Shown here: in pieces, positions 24,143-35,236 of the stretch
Numbering within the stretch: position 1 is the stretch's first letter
Layout of the letters: each line of letters starts with the position of its first letter
NCBI RefSeq assembly: GCF_003171515.1
Contig: NC_089390.1
Span: forward strand, 1,550,001 to 1,614,000
From: Pyrenophora tritici-repentis
Lineage: Eukaryota > Ascomycota > Dothideomycetes > Pleosporales > Pleosporaceae
Direction of reading: 5' to 3'
Length of the DNA stretch: 64,000 bases
Translations under genes and position numbers: made by a program
Notes under the pieces: generated by a model
Told to the model about the DNA's origin: nothing
The model's input: the letters and a program-made list of their open reading frames with translations, nothing else
Databases searched by the model: none

Positions 24143-25086
24143 CTAGGCTGAGACACCAATGACACCGCAGGCGGGGCGGCCGCCAGCGTTGCCAGTCTTC
24201 TTGGACTCCGCGTGGCCACCCTTGCCGAGATCGTCGGTACCGGCATGGACGACAACGGTACGCTGAAAATGAGTTAGCGTGAAGTGTTAGGAGAAAAGGA
24301 GAAGGGGGATGCTTACGCCGATGACGCTGTCGGGCCCGATCAACTTGATCAGCTTGTCTGTAACGCTTCCCTGAGCATTGCCCTGACCGTCGGTCTTGAA
24401 GTTGCCCAAGTCACCAACATGGCGCTCTTCGTCTTCTGGAGCTCCGTGATCCTTGCCGTGGGGGTTGACTGTCACCGACTCAGTATGCATACGCTAGCGT
24501 AGCCAGGAGTAGGCAAGTACTCACAGTGAGGACCGGCAGATGTGCAGCCGTTGGTGTTGTCACCAAAGGCGTGAACGTGCATACCACGCTCAGCGTTGGC
24601 GTCGTTGCCGGTTATGTTCCATGAGATGGTGGTTTGTGAGTTCTCGTCGGCTTGCTCAAAAGTGACGGTACCCTTGACGTTGGAGTCACCACGGAGGACA
24701 GCGACTGTTTGTTTGCGTTAGCACGGCTTCTCTAGTATGGTCTCGGTGATATACGCTCTCCACTCTACCCTGTCAGAAGTGGCTGTAGGGCTGAAGGTAA
24801 CGCGCAAGCGGATGTGGGAGCCATCAAGGTGTCTCGCGTGAGAAGAGCTGATTGGAGAGCGACGACGCCAACAGCCAGGAACAAAGCTTGAGGCCCGTCA
24901 CTAGAGCAATGACTGGAGCCTAAAGCGAACGCATCTGTCCAATTGACCCTGTTTACGGCGTTTGGTACGCCATAATAGGTGTTGTTCATTCAAACAATCT
25001 GCTCAATCTCACTCGGATGACCCCGCTTTACCGTACATGGGAAAGCTTGTGCAAGCATCGTGTGTAGACATACCGGCTTTGACCAT
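24143..25086 (-). CDS. sod1: Cu/Zn superoxide dismutase
   Basis: Four exons: 25074-25086 (13 bases), 24525-24704, 24317-24468 and 24143-24262, separated by introns 24705-25073 (369 bases), 24469-24524 and 24263-24316. The product is 154 residues, the standard fungal length. Metal-site motifs are [26 protein letters not shown] with HVGDLGN, and [13 protein letters not shown]; the conserved cysteine pair is in NGCTSAG and RPACGVIG. It disproportionates superoxide to oxygen and hydrogen peroxide in the cytosol and the mitochondrial intermembrane space (family knowledge). The tiny first exon encodes only MVKA plus one base. It is forced by the family N terminus [12 protein letters not shown] and a good GTATGT donor. 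Confidence 0.95.
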
Positions 25087-25488
25087 TTTGACAGATGTGT
25101 GATGAGTTCTGATAAATCTCTGATGAGTTTAATTGCGTTTGGTCTTTGGATGTGACGGATGGGCGAGGGAAGAAGATGTAGCTTCCCTGAGGTGAGCTTT
25201 CAATGCGGGGCTACACTTGGTGACGCAACACGCCAGACCCACAACAGCTCGCTGTTGACCGGTTACTAACGCCGGCCTAGAGCCGCCGAATGATAAATCT
25301 ACGGCCCCTCATCTCATGCAACGACTTGACACATTCATGACACTGAAAGGGGAAAAGTAGTTCACGTTTTACGTTTGTCAATTTAGGCGTGTCGGGTATA
25401 CTATTATGTACTAGCCGACCTATCAAGTCCTGCTAAGTTGAAATTATGAATCATTTCGTCCATTCACCGTGGAATCAAGTTCTGCACT
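25087..25488. other. SOD1 upstream region
   Basis: This is 5' of SOD1 and also 3' of transaldolase; both genes are on the minus strand. It contains no gene that I can support. Confidence 0.45.
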
Positions 25489-26625
25489 TTATGCCTGGAT
25501 CTTCTTGCGCAGGATGTCCTTGAGGGTGACGGCATCGGCCGCGAATTTGGAGATACCCTCACGGAGCTTCTCAACGGCCATCTGGTCCTCGTTGAAGTAG
25601 AATCGGAACTCGGCCTCGTTGTTAATGTAGCTCTTCTTCTCAATCTCGAGCTTGGCGGCGTCCTCGGCGATGAGCTTCTTGGGGACCTCCTCTTGCGAGT
25701 TGTAAAGCTCCTCGAGCAGGTTAGGCTGTTACGGTTAGCAGGGATTCAGTGAATCGAATACAAAAGGCGGCTTACGGCGATGGTCAGGTAATCGCAACCA
25801 GCAAGCTCGGTGACCTCACCGACGCTGCGGAAGGAAGCGCCCATGACGATGGTCTTGTAGCCGTGCTTCTTGTAGTAGTTGAAGATTTGCTGGACGCTCT
25901 TGACACCAGGGTCCTCCTCCTTCTTGTACTCCTTCTTGGTTGAGGCCTTGTACCAGTCGAGGATACGGCCAACGAAGGGGGAGATGAGGAAGGCACCAGC
26001 CTCAGCAGCAGCAATGGCCTGTACTTGAGAGAACATGAGTGTGAGGTTGCAGTTGACGCCGTGCTTGGACTGGAGGATCTCGGCGGCCTTGATGCCCTCC
26101 CATGTGGATGCCAACTTGATGAGGACGCGCTCCTTGTCAATGCCGACCTCCTTGTAGAGCTGACGATAGTTAGCATGACCGTATTTCATGCTATATTCTT
26201 GTGCAGACGTACATCAATGATGTGCAGGGCCTTGGCTACGGACTCCTCAGTGGAGAAGGAGAAGCGCGCATCGACTTCTGTTGAGACCTTGCCGGGCACA
26301 ATCTGCAGGATTTCCTTGCCAAACTGTACCAGCAGGTTGTCAAGAGTAGCATCGACCTGGTTCTCGAGGTCGGTGCCGTGCTTCTTGCCGTACTCAACGG
26401 CCGCATCGATCAGCTTCTCGTATTCGGGCTTCTTAGACGCGGCGAGGATGAGGGATGGGTTGGTCGTCGCATCCTGGGGTTGGTACTTCTTGATGGTCGC
26501 AAAGTCACCGGAGTCGGCGACGACGGTCTGGGAGGACTCTGTCAGATACAATTCTTGCGCTGAGGGTGCTAATGGGGGTTACGCACGGTGCCAGAGGCCT
26601 TGAGCTGGTCGAGAGAGTTGGGCAT
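25489..26625 (-). CDS. tal1: transaldolase
   Basis: Exons are 26587-26625, 26213-26527, 25776-26159 and 25489-25725; introns 26528-26586, 26160-26212 and 25726-25775 are phase-consistent, giving 324 residues, the usual length. Diagnostic segments are [20 protein letters not shown] with the ATTNPSLIL motif, and [16 protein letters not shown] with the Schiff-base lysine at about residue 133. [13 protein letters not shown] and [11 protein letters not shown] follow. The enzyme transfers dihydroxyacetone units between sedoheptulose-7-phosphate and glyceraldehyde-3-phosphate in the non-oxidative pentose phosphate pathway in the cytosol. The intron positions are supported by unbroken family sequence across each junction. 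Confidence 0.96.
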
Positions 26626-28057
26626 TGTGTCGAGATGTGTTTATGTGTATATAGTGTCTGGAGTTGTAGCAAAGGTTGTAGCGTGTTGAAAGTTTGCGCA
26701 GAAAGATGGTCTGTTGGGAGCTCTTTGCAGGTTGCGTCGGTGGTCCACTTTCATACGTAGCGTCGCCCCTCTATTCCGAGCCCCTCCATGGAAAAAAAGG
26801 CGACAGCGTCACCGGTGGCAATCCCGCGGGAGAAGACGGCGAGCCCTAATGAGGCATAGTCGACATGGAAAATGTCCGGTTATAGCCAGTGGGCGCTATC
26901 AGAAATTCTGACTGCAGATTACTAACAATTGGCTGACTTTGATGCAATTCTTAAGCAATACGCCGCCTCTCGAACATCACGTGCCCTTTATACCTCACAC
27001 CACTGCGTAGAAAAGCGTGGACAATTCGGAGCACAGTCGCCCGGGCCTGCGAGCTGATTCATCGTCTGTCGTCACCAGGCCAATTGTGCCATGTTCTGTG
27101 GCACCACCGGACAACTGCAGCCCGCATGTGTTCTCACATGTTGCTAATCGAATGTTCGGTGGAGTTCCTGCCACGTGATCAGATATCTCATACTAGGAAC
27201 ATACTTGTACCTGGATAACCCCCACGCATACACCGCTCTATACTACTAACAAACTTCAAACTAAGTACATGCCGTGCGCCACTCGGCCCTGGGTGCTTCT
27301 AGGTACCAACGTCTGTTGAGTACAATCAAACGGAGCCGCCTAAATCAAATTGCACCAATCAAAATTTCCCTCTCGACAGGATGCACATGAAGATTATCTT
27401 GTTGGAAGAGACGAAAACCCTCTTTTTGCATGATGTGGTCTCTTCTTCTCAAATTGAGCCGGAGACTCGGAGGACGAGTAATCAGGGTTTTCAGCCTCGT
27501 CGTCTAGACTTGCCTTTTGACTGCCATTAACCTTGGCCGTACCGGTACACTTGCCGCCGGGACACCTCAGGTAGAAAGTTGCAGGCGATGAGAACTGAGC
27601 AGCCGCGGCTAAAGAGCTGCCATTTTCGAGCTTACCCGCAAACTCAGACGAAGTAGGCACAGAGGAAAAGGTGTACAGTCGGAACGGACCAAAGCTGCAC
27701 GATACTAAATAGACGAAAATACGAAGTGTTCGAGCAGCCCAAGCATGCCAATGCTAACATGGCCATGAGGCATTCATAACCAACAGGATTTCAATTGAAA
27801 AGTGTGCTTGGCTTAAAATATCTTCTTTTCTCTTCCTCCTAGTCAACATATCCGTAGACATATTGAGCTACTTTCCGTGTTCTAAAAAATAGTAGAATCC
27901 TATGTGATGTGAGTATATGCATCAGGGTCAAACAACAGCAAGCCCGCCATCCTTAGGATATCAATACGGGTGCATGTCAAGCAGCCTTTAACGCCATTTG
28001 CGCCGGATGCTCTGTCCCGCCCCTCAATGGGTGCGCAAACAAGACATATGCAGTATT
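26626..28057. other. transaldolase promoter and 1.4 kb without a firm gene
   Basis: The first few hundred bases are the transaldolase promoter and leader. A minus-strand frame of 88 codons at 27394-27660 is Ser/Ala/Lys-rich, with a CPGGKC pair of cysteines. It has no upstream exon that I can join with confidence and no family resemblance. Otherwise the region is plain intergenic sequence. Confidence 0.35.
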
Positions 28058-29044
28058 TTAATTCCTTTTCCTAAGCTCACCACGTTCCTGTCCATCAACA
28101 CCAGTAGCTCGCGGCAGGGGTTCATTGCTGCCTGTGCCCGAAACGTGGCTCAGACGGATCAACTCGTCCATCATAGCATCTCTCGTCTTCTTGACCAGAG
28201 CGTCCACGTGCTCAGCCCCCAGGCCCTTTGTCTGGATGGGCGGCAGGACGGTCACATCGACGACGCCCGGGGTGAATCTCTTGCCCTTGACGTCCAGTAC
28301 ATGGTAGTAGTTACCACATACAACAGGCACAATGGGGACCTGTGCTTGTACGGCGAGATGGAATGCGCCCTTTTTGAAAGGGAGAAGATCGGGCTTCGCG
28401 GCATAGGAACGGGTGCCTTCGGGAAAGATGAAGACATTCTGGCGTGTAGTCTTCATGGTATGGGCGGCCGTGTCGAAGGCGGCGCGGGAGGTTGTGCGGT
28501 TTGCGCGGTCTATGAATACGGTCTTGGAGAGGGCCATGAACCAACCCAACAAGGGCACATATTTCAGCGACTTTTTGGCCGTGACGGACGTGTACTTGGG
28601 GAACATGCAGCCAAGCATGAGCACGTCAAGTTCGCTTCAAGCACTGTCAGCACTTCGCCCCGGAAAAGGGGCCGTAAAAACTCACGTCTGATGATTTCCC
28701 ACAAACACGGCGGGGCGGTCCTTGAGCGCATCTTCTCCGCTAAATCCACCTTCTTTCTTCATGCTTCCCGTGACGCGGAATGTCACACCGGTGCCATACC
28801 ACATGCACCACTTGAACGCCCTCGCGACAGTCCATTGAATGAGGCCCCCGTATCCCACAATGCGCAATGGAATTGCCACAAGGGTACCATATAGAGCACA
28901 GATGCCCATCAGTATGAAGGAGCTCAGGGCGAAGGCGTAGTAAGAGACGAGCTGCGCAGGCCCCGCGGGCAGTATGAGCGAGAGCAGTCGCATCGCTATT
29001 ATGAGCACTGGCGGTATAGCGGCGAGGTAGGTAAGCCAGCTCAT
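28058..29044 (-). CDS. SLC1: 1-acyl-sn-glycerol-3-phosphate acyltransferase
   Basis: Exons 28686-29044 and 28058-28634 flank a 51-base intron (28635-28685); the product is 311 residues. The N terminus has two or three membrane segments (LAAIPPVLIIAMRLLSLIL, and the YYAFALSSFILMGICALYG stretch). The PlsC catalytic motif HX4D is present as NHQTELD and spans the splice junction. FIFPEGTRS and a VPIVPVVCGNYY segment follow. The family acylates lysophosphatidic acid to phosphatidic acid in the ER or lipid droplets. The C-terminal tail is charged and ends in RGELRKRN. The start at 29044 directly precedes the first membrane helix. Confidence 0.92.
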
Positions 29045-29939
29045 GGCGAAGGCTGGCGACGATTTTGGTCGCGAAGAGACGGCGTGGTCAACGGTACCAG
29101 CGGGGCAACTTTTTTCGTGGTTGAGCTGGGACGCGGATGATGCGCCGAGATTCGCACTGTCTCGCTAATCTGTCGACGACGACACCGACGACACCGAGTT
29201 GACCATCTGGGGTGCATCATGCCTATATGTGCCATATGGTTTCTGCGAGCGCATGACGCCTGACATGGACCAGACCGTGTGCGAGCCGTCTCTCGGCTCC
29301 TGGTCGCCGTCAGGTGCGCCTGCTCTTGCAGGTGCAGGTGCTTCTTGCATGTGACGGCACATATTCACCCGAAGTCTTTAACTAGTATCTGCTGTGACCT
29401 CCTAGCATGCATGGCGGGTCGCCCTAAACGCGACCTACGTCACGTCTGGACGGCGGCTATTGATCACATTGCCGAATGCAAACACTGCACTACTTTATCC
29501 TCCATTCTACAGCACATGTTGTGATGGCCAACTTGACGACCGACATGCGGCTAGCTATGGGCGGCTACGACCCGGTCCTTCTACAAGCCATTCTAGTGAG
29601 CGCAGAGCCAATACTCCTCAACCCACATGCCGAATACACCTCCTATATCCTTCCCCGACCTAGTGTCCATCTGCAGCTTGATTCATCGTAGTGACCATGT
29701 ACCTGAGTGCCTTATATGCTTCCAGTCCCGACTATTTTCAGGACAAGCACTGGTTGCTATCTTCGTCTACGTTTGTTCTATTTTCTCTGATTCAATTTTT
29801 GTAACACTTGCTATCTTCGTCTACGTTTGTTCTATTTTCTGTGATTCAATTTTTGTAACACTTGCTATCCGGCCGGACCAGATAGGGCAGATTTAGTTGC
29901 TTTTCACAAACTAATCAAACGAATTGCCGGGTTGCATAC
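29045..29939. other. divergent intergenic region with a 54-base tandem duplication
   Basis: This separates the acyltransferase (minus) from the membrane-protein gene (plus). Apart from the duplication listed separately, no coding structure is supported. Confidence 0.4.
29754..29861. repeat. 54-base tandem duplication, two copies
   Basis: The unit beginning TTGCTATCTTCGTCTACG repeats once with a period of exactly 54 bases. I see a single difference (CTCTGATTC versus CTGTGATTC), and the start of a third copy (TTGCTATC) follows. The period is a multiple of three, but the open frame through it shows no family resemblance. Confidence 0.85.
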
Positions 29940-31234
29940 ATGCGGCTGCCTCATCGATCCATCAGCAGTATCCAGCCACTTCCTTCCATATACACAACCT
30001 TTCCCACGAACTACGAGAGCAGTCAATCTACCCTCACTTCGGGCATCAACTCAGGGACATGTTTAATCTCACGTATCGAGGATGGCATCGAAGTCGTTCC
30101 TTTGGAGAGAAGTCATGTCCTCTCAGCCCCAATACTGAGTCCGGATCAAGAAGAGAAAGAGGTTTTCGTGTCAACTTCTGCGGAGATTGCTGTTCTTGAA
30201 AAGCCTCTACCCAATCTTCCCGCGTGTATATGGAATCGCATGTCTCTCAGACAGCGTATATTGGCATTTCTAACTCTGCAATTCATATTGCTGGTCACGA
30301 TCGGGTGCAGTCTCTTGGCTGTCAAGCGTCGATCTTTACACAGGTAATACCTTGAACATCAGGAAGCTAGAGTTGTGTTGACTTGAACTTGTGTAGTGAT
30401 CAGGCTTCTACGGCATACGTTGGCAGTGATATACCCCCTGACTCAAGCGCCATTAGCGAAATTCGACGTGGTATATTCGCGCTCCCCATTCAGGTTCCGC
30501 AAAAGCAAAGCTCTGCTTGTTTGGCACGCATGAACGAATCAATAGCATGGACATGTGCATCCAACGCAACACTGCAACTGAGTGTGCTCCCTGCGCCAGT
30601 AGGTGACGACAATGCGACAATGGTTGCGATGACATCGCCGCCCAATATCAATGCTATCTACTTTGGTGAACAAATGCCCGACATACCGCCTGTTGAGATT
30701 CTAGAACTTGAGAGTACCACCAGCGAGAATGGTTTCGCTTATTACTTTCGCACTACGTATGATAGAGTCGTGTTGCTTAGAGAAGACGAGTTCACTCAAG
30801 TCGAGAAGGGACAAGCACGGTCGGATCCACAGCATACCAGCTTCTTACCTGGGAAAAGCCTTTGGCAGTGTACCTTCAAAGAGACAACAATCAAAGGCTA
30901 TATTTACGTTAAAAAGCCCACGAAAACTGATGCCTCAAACACTGAATCGAACCCGGCTAATGCGACGATTATGACCCGGCTACCACTGATTCCCTATTTA
31001 TTGAAGCTAGTTGAGGAACGCCTTCCGAACGGAAAGACACCTTTTTGTGAGAAGATGTTGGTTCAGCGCGACGATACTCTGTCTTCGCAGTCACAAATTA
31101 TAAACCTGAGTCTGAGCGATCCCCAAGCTGAGGCTGCAGCATACACACCACCACCCAAGACACGGATGAACTATCGAAAAAGGGATCAGGACGCTACTTC
31201 TAGTCATTGTCAGTGCCAGTGGCTTATCCAATGA
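29940..31234 (+). CDS. single-pass membrane protein, DUF7820-like
   Basis: Exons 29940-30343 and 30397-31234 flank a 53-base intron (GTAATA donor, GTGTAG acceptor), giving 413 residues. The N-terminal 100 residues are Ser/Thr/Pro-rich with an EKPLPNLPACIWNRM stretch. One transmembrane helix (ILAFLTLQFILLVTIGCSLLAV) follows at about residues 105-126, then a large extracellular or lumenal domain with cysteines and possible N-glycosylation sites (NES, NAT). RRGIFALPIQVPQ and SIAWTCASNATLQL resemble the fungal DUF7820 group as I know it, a family without a known function. The start is uncertain, because an upstream exon could exist. The C terminus ends in a basic, cysteine-containing tail. Confidence 0.7.
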
Positions 31235-31818
31235 CCACATTTGATCTGGTTATCATCTCGGCACTGGCACCGCCTGATACATCAACTCCAAGCGCCAAAT
31301 ACTTTGCATAGCAACCGGTCGTAGCAGCGAATTTCTTGGGTTATTTTTTAACCACATATAGCTTTATATTAGTCGCTTCAGGGTCTTTGGTGGTTTTGAG
31401 GTCGCTGACTTCATGGTCTAAAAAGCCCCTGTTCACGTTGGATCTTGGAACCCTAAGGCTTTTAGACCAAATCAATGTCATCAGAGAAAACCTTGACCCT
31501 AATTATACTGCTTGTAAGTGAATTTATTACTTGTTTTTACGAAATTATCAAGAACATCGCGTTTGATTGGGTCCTGGGCGCCCGTCTCCACCACGTCCCA
31601 AATTCCCACGCCCACACACAACAAAGTCGATGCTTAGCAGAATTCGAAAATGCGGCAGGTTCAGATTTGATTATTCGTTTTCTTTCTGATCACCACTTCA
31701 CACTCGTTCAAACACACACTCGACGAGATTCGACTGCCATTCGGCATACACTGGGAACCTTCGTTCACTTTTCTTTTCTCTTAAAAGTTCGAGAAGCCTT
31801 CGGCTTTCCGGTAAAACA
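31235..31818. other. intergenic region
   Basis: No supported gene. It contains the 3' flank of the membrane-protein gene and the leader of the poly-glutamate protein. CACACACACAA-type sequence lies near 31613-31625. Confidence 0.4.
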
Positions 31819-33417
31819 ATGGCACCTTCTGTTGCATTGATGGTCAAGCGTATCGAGCTCAATCATGCCCCGATCGATATGCATGCAAAAAAAGCCCCTC
31901 TGTGCCAACAGCCTGCAGCTACGCAGGCCCTTCCCTTTTGCCCAGTCCCGTTATGGTCAAACGGCTCGCCCTCCATCCCCAATTTTAGCAGACCACGACT
32001 GCTAGAACAAGATCCCAATTTATGGAGCGGAACCAGCTCATCACCAAAGGCACCGCCTGAAGTTAACCAAGAAGCCAGTTCGAGTGTCGCCCCTAAAGAA
32101 GATGGGAATAGCCAGATGCTGGAAGTTAAGCGAAGACATCTATTGATAATGAGTAGGATTGAGGTGGAGAGCTCTGATGAGTTAGACACAAGCCAACCTT
32201 CTGATCATCCGACCAACTGGCCTTTGGTGGTAGATGGGGGCTTTTGGTTTGGCGGACAGCAAAAATTGTCAACTACTGCCTCCACACCTACACACCAGGA
32301 GTCGTTGCCTGCATCCGACACACCTAAACGCCAGGTCCCTTCACCTACCGTATGCACACCTGTACGTCGCAGCCCCTCAATCCAAATCAAGATGGAACCC
32401 ACATCTCCAGCACCAGAAATGATGGAAAAACCACGAGGACCCGTTTCTGCAGTGACCACAAAACCCGGGTTTCCTATCATTGTATCCAGTCAGATCGCGG
32501 AGCATTATTACAGATTTATAACGGAAAAGGATAGCCCGTATGCTGAATTAGATATGAGTCCGGGCTGGACAAGACGCAATAGTGTTAAATCTACACCGGC
32601 CGACAGCGAAGAAGAAGAAGAAGAAGAAGAAGAAGAAGAAGAAGAAGAAGAAGAAGAAGAAGAAGAAGAAGAAGAAGAAGAAGAAGAGGGGGAGGCGCTC
32701 GCCTCTACTGAGACCGAGATACCAGGTCTCCTACGGGAATTCGAAAACCTGATCAAGAGCACAATCAAGATCGAAAAGACATCACCCACTCCCTCACTCT
32801 CACCCCACGGCAATGTCGACACTATCAAATCCCACAACCCGCTCCAAACCCAAACCATCTACGAACCCATCGCCTCGGGGTTCAAAAACAGCACCTCACC
32901 CTCCCCACCTCCCTCACTCAAACCGCCATCCTCCCTTGCATCCCCCTCCCTCCTCTCCTTCCTCGAACCGCCCACCCCAACCCCGTTCAGCACCACCTAC
33001 GGCATCCCTAACAACGCCCCTTACGCCCCCAACCTCCACTTCGTATCCGGCTCCACCATCGAACAAAACCGACCCACAGAATGGGGCCGCAACCTCCGCA
33101 AGCGCACTGATGAGCCACCCCACCGCCGCCTATTCCAACCCAATCACATACATGGTCCCATAGCGCGCGAGTACGGATACCACAGCGCGGGGTCACTGCT
33201 ACAGGGCCAGGGACGGAAGACGGGGAGGTTGTGTAAGATCTTCAAGAAGACGGTGAAGATGGTTGGGCTGGGTACCAAGGATGTGGGGTTGTTGAGAAAA
33301 CGTAGGAAGGCTATTGAGCCACCGACACCGTCATTTGGGTCGTTTTTTGGTTCACGACATTCGGCGTCGAGGGTGGGGGATGGGGTGTGGTGGAAGGAGA
33401 GTGGTTTTGGCGCCTGA
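31819..33417 (+). CDS. uncharacterised protein with long poly-glutamate tract
   Basis: One open frame of 532 residues without introns. The composition is Pro/Ser/Thr-rich and looks disordered. About 27 consecutive glutamates start near residue 264, encoded by 26 GAA codons plus GAG. The C-terminal 80 residues are basic and more ordered (LCKIFKKTVKMVGLG, DVGLLRKRRKAIE), with a Phe/Ser-rich end. No domain or family is recognised. The length, the ordered C terminus and the coherent coding style suggest a real but fast-evolving lineage-specific gene, possibly nuclear given the acidic run and basic patches (inference). Confidence 0.65.
   Translation: MAPSVALMVKRIELNHAPIDMHAKKAPLCQQPAATQALPFCPVPLWSNGSPSIPNFSRPRLLEQDPNLWSGTSSSPKAPPEVNQEASSSVAPKEDGNSQMLEVKRRHLLIMSRIEVESSDELDTSQPSDHPTNWPLVVDGGFWFGGQQKLSTTASTPTHQESLPASDTPKRQVPSPTVCTPVRRSPSIQIKMEPTSPAPEMMEKPRGPVSAVTTKPGFPIIVSSQIAEHYYRFITEKDSPYAELDMSPGWTRRNSVKSTPADSEEEEEEEEEEEEEEEEEEEEEEEEEEEGEALASTETEIPGLLREFENLIKSTIKIEKTSPTPSLSPHGNVDTIKSHNPLQTQTIYEPIASGFKNSTSPSPPPSLKPPSSLASPSLLSFLEPPTPTPFSTTYGIPNNAPYAPNLHFVSGSTIEQNRPTEWGRNLRKRTDEPPHRRLFQPNHIHGPIAREYGYHSAGSLLQGQGRKTGRLCKIFKKTVKMVGLGTKDVGLLRKRRKAIEPPTPSFGSFFGSRHSASRVGDGVWWKESGFGA
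32608..32685 (+). repeat. (GAA)26 microsatellite inside a coding region
   Basis: An uninterrupted run of 26 GAA triplets encodes glutamate in frame. Pure triplet runs of this length are prone to slippage, so length differences between isolates, or assembly errors in the count, are likely. Confidence 0.95.
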
Positions 33418-33883
33418 TGCGTTTGTGGGGGAGAGGAGGAAGAGTAGCTGGTGGCAGATTGGAGGGAGAACATAGGGGAGGATAGCTGAGCGTGGGGCTT
33501 ATCAGGCGACGGTGGATGAAGAGGAGGAGGTGTCGTCGATGATGGTAAATGTGAATTATCGAGTCTAATGCGGAAACAGGGTAGCACGGTCACGACGATG
33601 ATGCAGAAACGCATGAAACATCGACAAGAAGACATTTGGTTGTACCACAGACTGTACTAGTAGTTATAAAAAAACTTTATTTTACTTGATTGTGTCATAT
33701 ATTCATTCAAAATGCTCATGTATATAGGCGATTGATTGCGCCGAAGGAAAAAAATCTAGTTTTGTATCTTTGGAAAAAATGGGTGATGACAAGGCGTATC
33801 AAACGCGAAGGTGCCGATCAAAGTATGTACAGCAATAAAATTCCTCTGTAATCCCGAACCGTACCTCATATGCTGAAGATGAT
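33418..33883. other. convergent 3' spacer
   Basis: This lies between the poly-glutamate protein and the Crh gene. No gene is seen. It becomes AT-rich around 33660-33780, consistent with 3' ends of both transcripts. Confidence 0.4.
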
Positions 33884-35236
33884 TTAGAAAGCGAGCAAGA
33901 CGGCTCCCACAACAGCGCCGACAAGGCCGCTGGCCTTGACGTGGCTTGCTGCGCCAGTGAACTGTGAGGGAGGAGCGGATACGGAGATAGAGGGGTTTCC
34001 AGATTGCTGAGGTAGTGCGCCAGTTGGTAGAGGTATGTTGACGCCGGGCGCAGGTCGGGTGTCCATTGCGATACCAGTGGTTGGGTATGGAGCCGCTGCG
34101 CCGCCGGGAGTTGAGGAAGGCTTCGCGGTAGTGGCAGGAACCTTGGCAGTAGAGACAGGGCCACTCGAGGCTGGAAACTTTGTACTAAAAGACGCAGGAG
34201 GCGCCCCGGTGACGGTGACAGTGGCGGTGCCACAGTCACAAGGGGCGTCACCAGTAGAGTTACCAGCAGCACCACCAGTAGGAGGAGGTACATTGATGCC
34301 CGAGGCCAAAGGAGCTTGCGAGCCAGTACCCGAAGCAGCGGCATCGATTGCGACGTTGTTTTGAGCGGCACCCGCGGTGTTGCCAGCCTCGACGACCTTG
34401 ATGGAGCCGAAAGAACCGGTCTTATCCGAGTACGTGTATTCCTTGCCAGGAGAGTAGTTGATGACTTTGACACTCTTAACTGTCATGGTGAATGGCGCAG
34501 CCGCATAGTTGACCTTTCCACCGGCCCACTGGACAGTGCCTACATCCTTGGAGTCGCCACCAGCCCAGTTACCGAGACGGACATTGCAAGGAGTTTGCGG
34601 GTAGTTCTTTCCGCCGTTAGCATCGGCAAACTTCAAGGTGCGCGTAGGCTTGTCGTCAACGATCCAAGTAAGGGATTCGGCCGTCCAGTTGAGAGCGTAC
34701 TTGTGGAAGTCGTTTTGGTTGTTAGCTACAGGGGCTTCGATCATACGGTCGAAAGTGGTAGTGTTTCCCTATCATTCTTGTTAGCCTTGGAAAAACAAAG
34801 AAAGCCTGTTGTGAGCACATACCTTGCCAAAATAATTTTGCTGTACACGGCTGTCAACACCACCAATCCATTCCCAATCTACTTCGTCTAGGTTGTCGGA
34901 TTGGAGAACAATGGATGAGATGATGCCCTGACCAGGCGCTGCCTTCATAACGACTTCGACGTAACCAAAGTGGAAGTAACCTGCTGAACCAATGGTGGGT
35001 CCCTCCCCTGGCTTAGTGATGGTAAATTGTGCTCCATCAGGTCCATATGTAAGGTTGCCGAAGGTCTGCTTCCATCCCTTGACTGCCTCCCTTCCTGTGG
35101 TAAAGTCGGTTTCCCAAGTTTGAGGCATGGCGGGGTCATTTGGGCATGTCTTTTCCATGGGGTTGCAATCGGTAAAAGTTTGGGCTGTGGCCAGAGCGGC
35201 CAAGGCACTCGCGGTAGTGTAAGTTGAGAAGCGCAT
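33884..35236 (-). CDS. GPI-anchored Crh-family cell-wall transglycosylase (GH16)
   Basis: Exons 34823-35236 and 33884-34768 flank a 54-base intron, and the product is 432 residues. A signal peptide occupies residues 1-19. The GH16 domain carries the catalytic ExDxE motif in DEVDWEWIGG (Glu118, Asp120, Glu122), followed by the substrate-cleft sequence KYALNWTAESLTWIVDD. A Ser/Thr/Pro/Ala-rich stalk then leads to a C-terminal hydrophobic tail (ASGLVGAVVGAVLLAF), which fits a GPI signal. Crh proteins link chitin to beta-glucan in the wall by transglycosylation (family knowledge). The start at 35236 gives an ideal secretion signal. Confidence 0.93.

Noticed and set aside
24765..24989. 75-codon minus-strand frame between the first two SOD1 exons
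   Set aside because: It lies wholly within the 369-base first intron, and adding it would break the conserved MVKAVAVLRG start.
27394..27660. 88-codon minus-strand frame with a CPGGKC motif
   Set aside because: No recognisable family, no supporting splice partner, isolated in intergenic sequence. Coding status cannot be supported.
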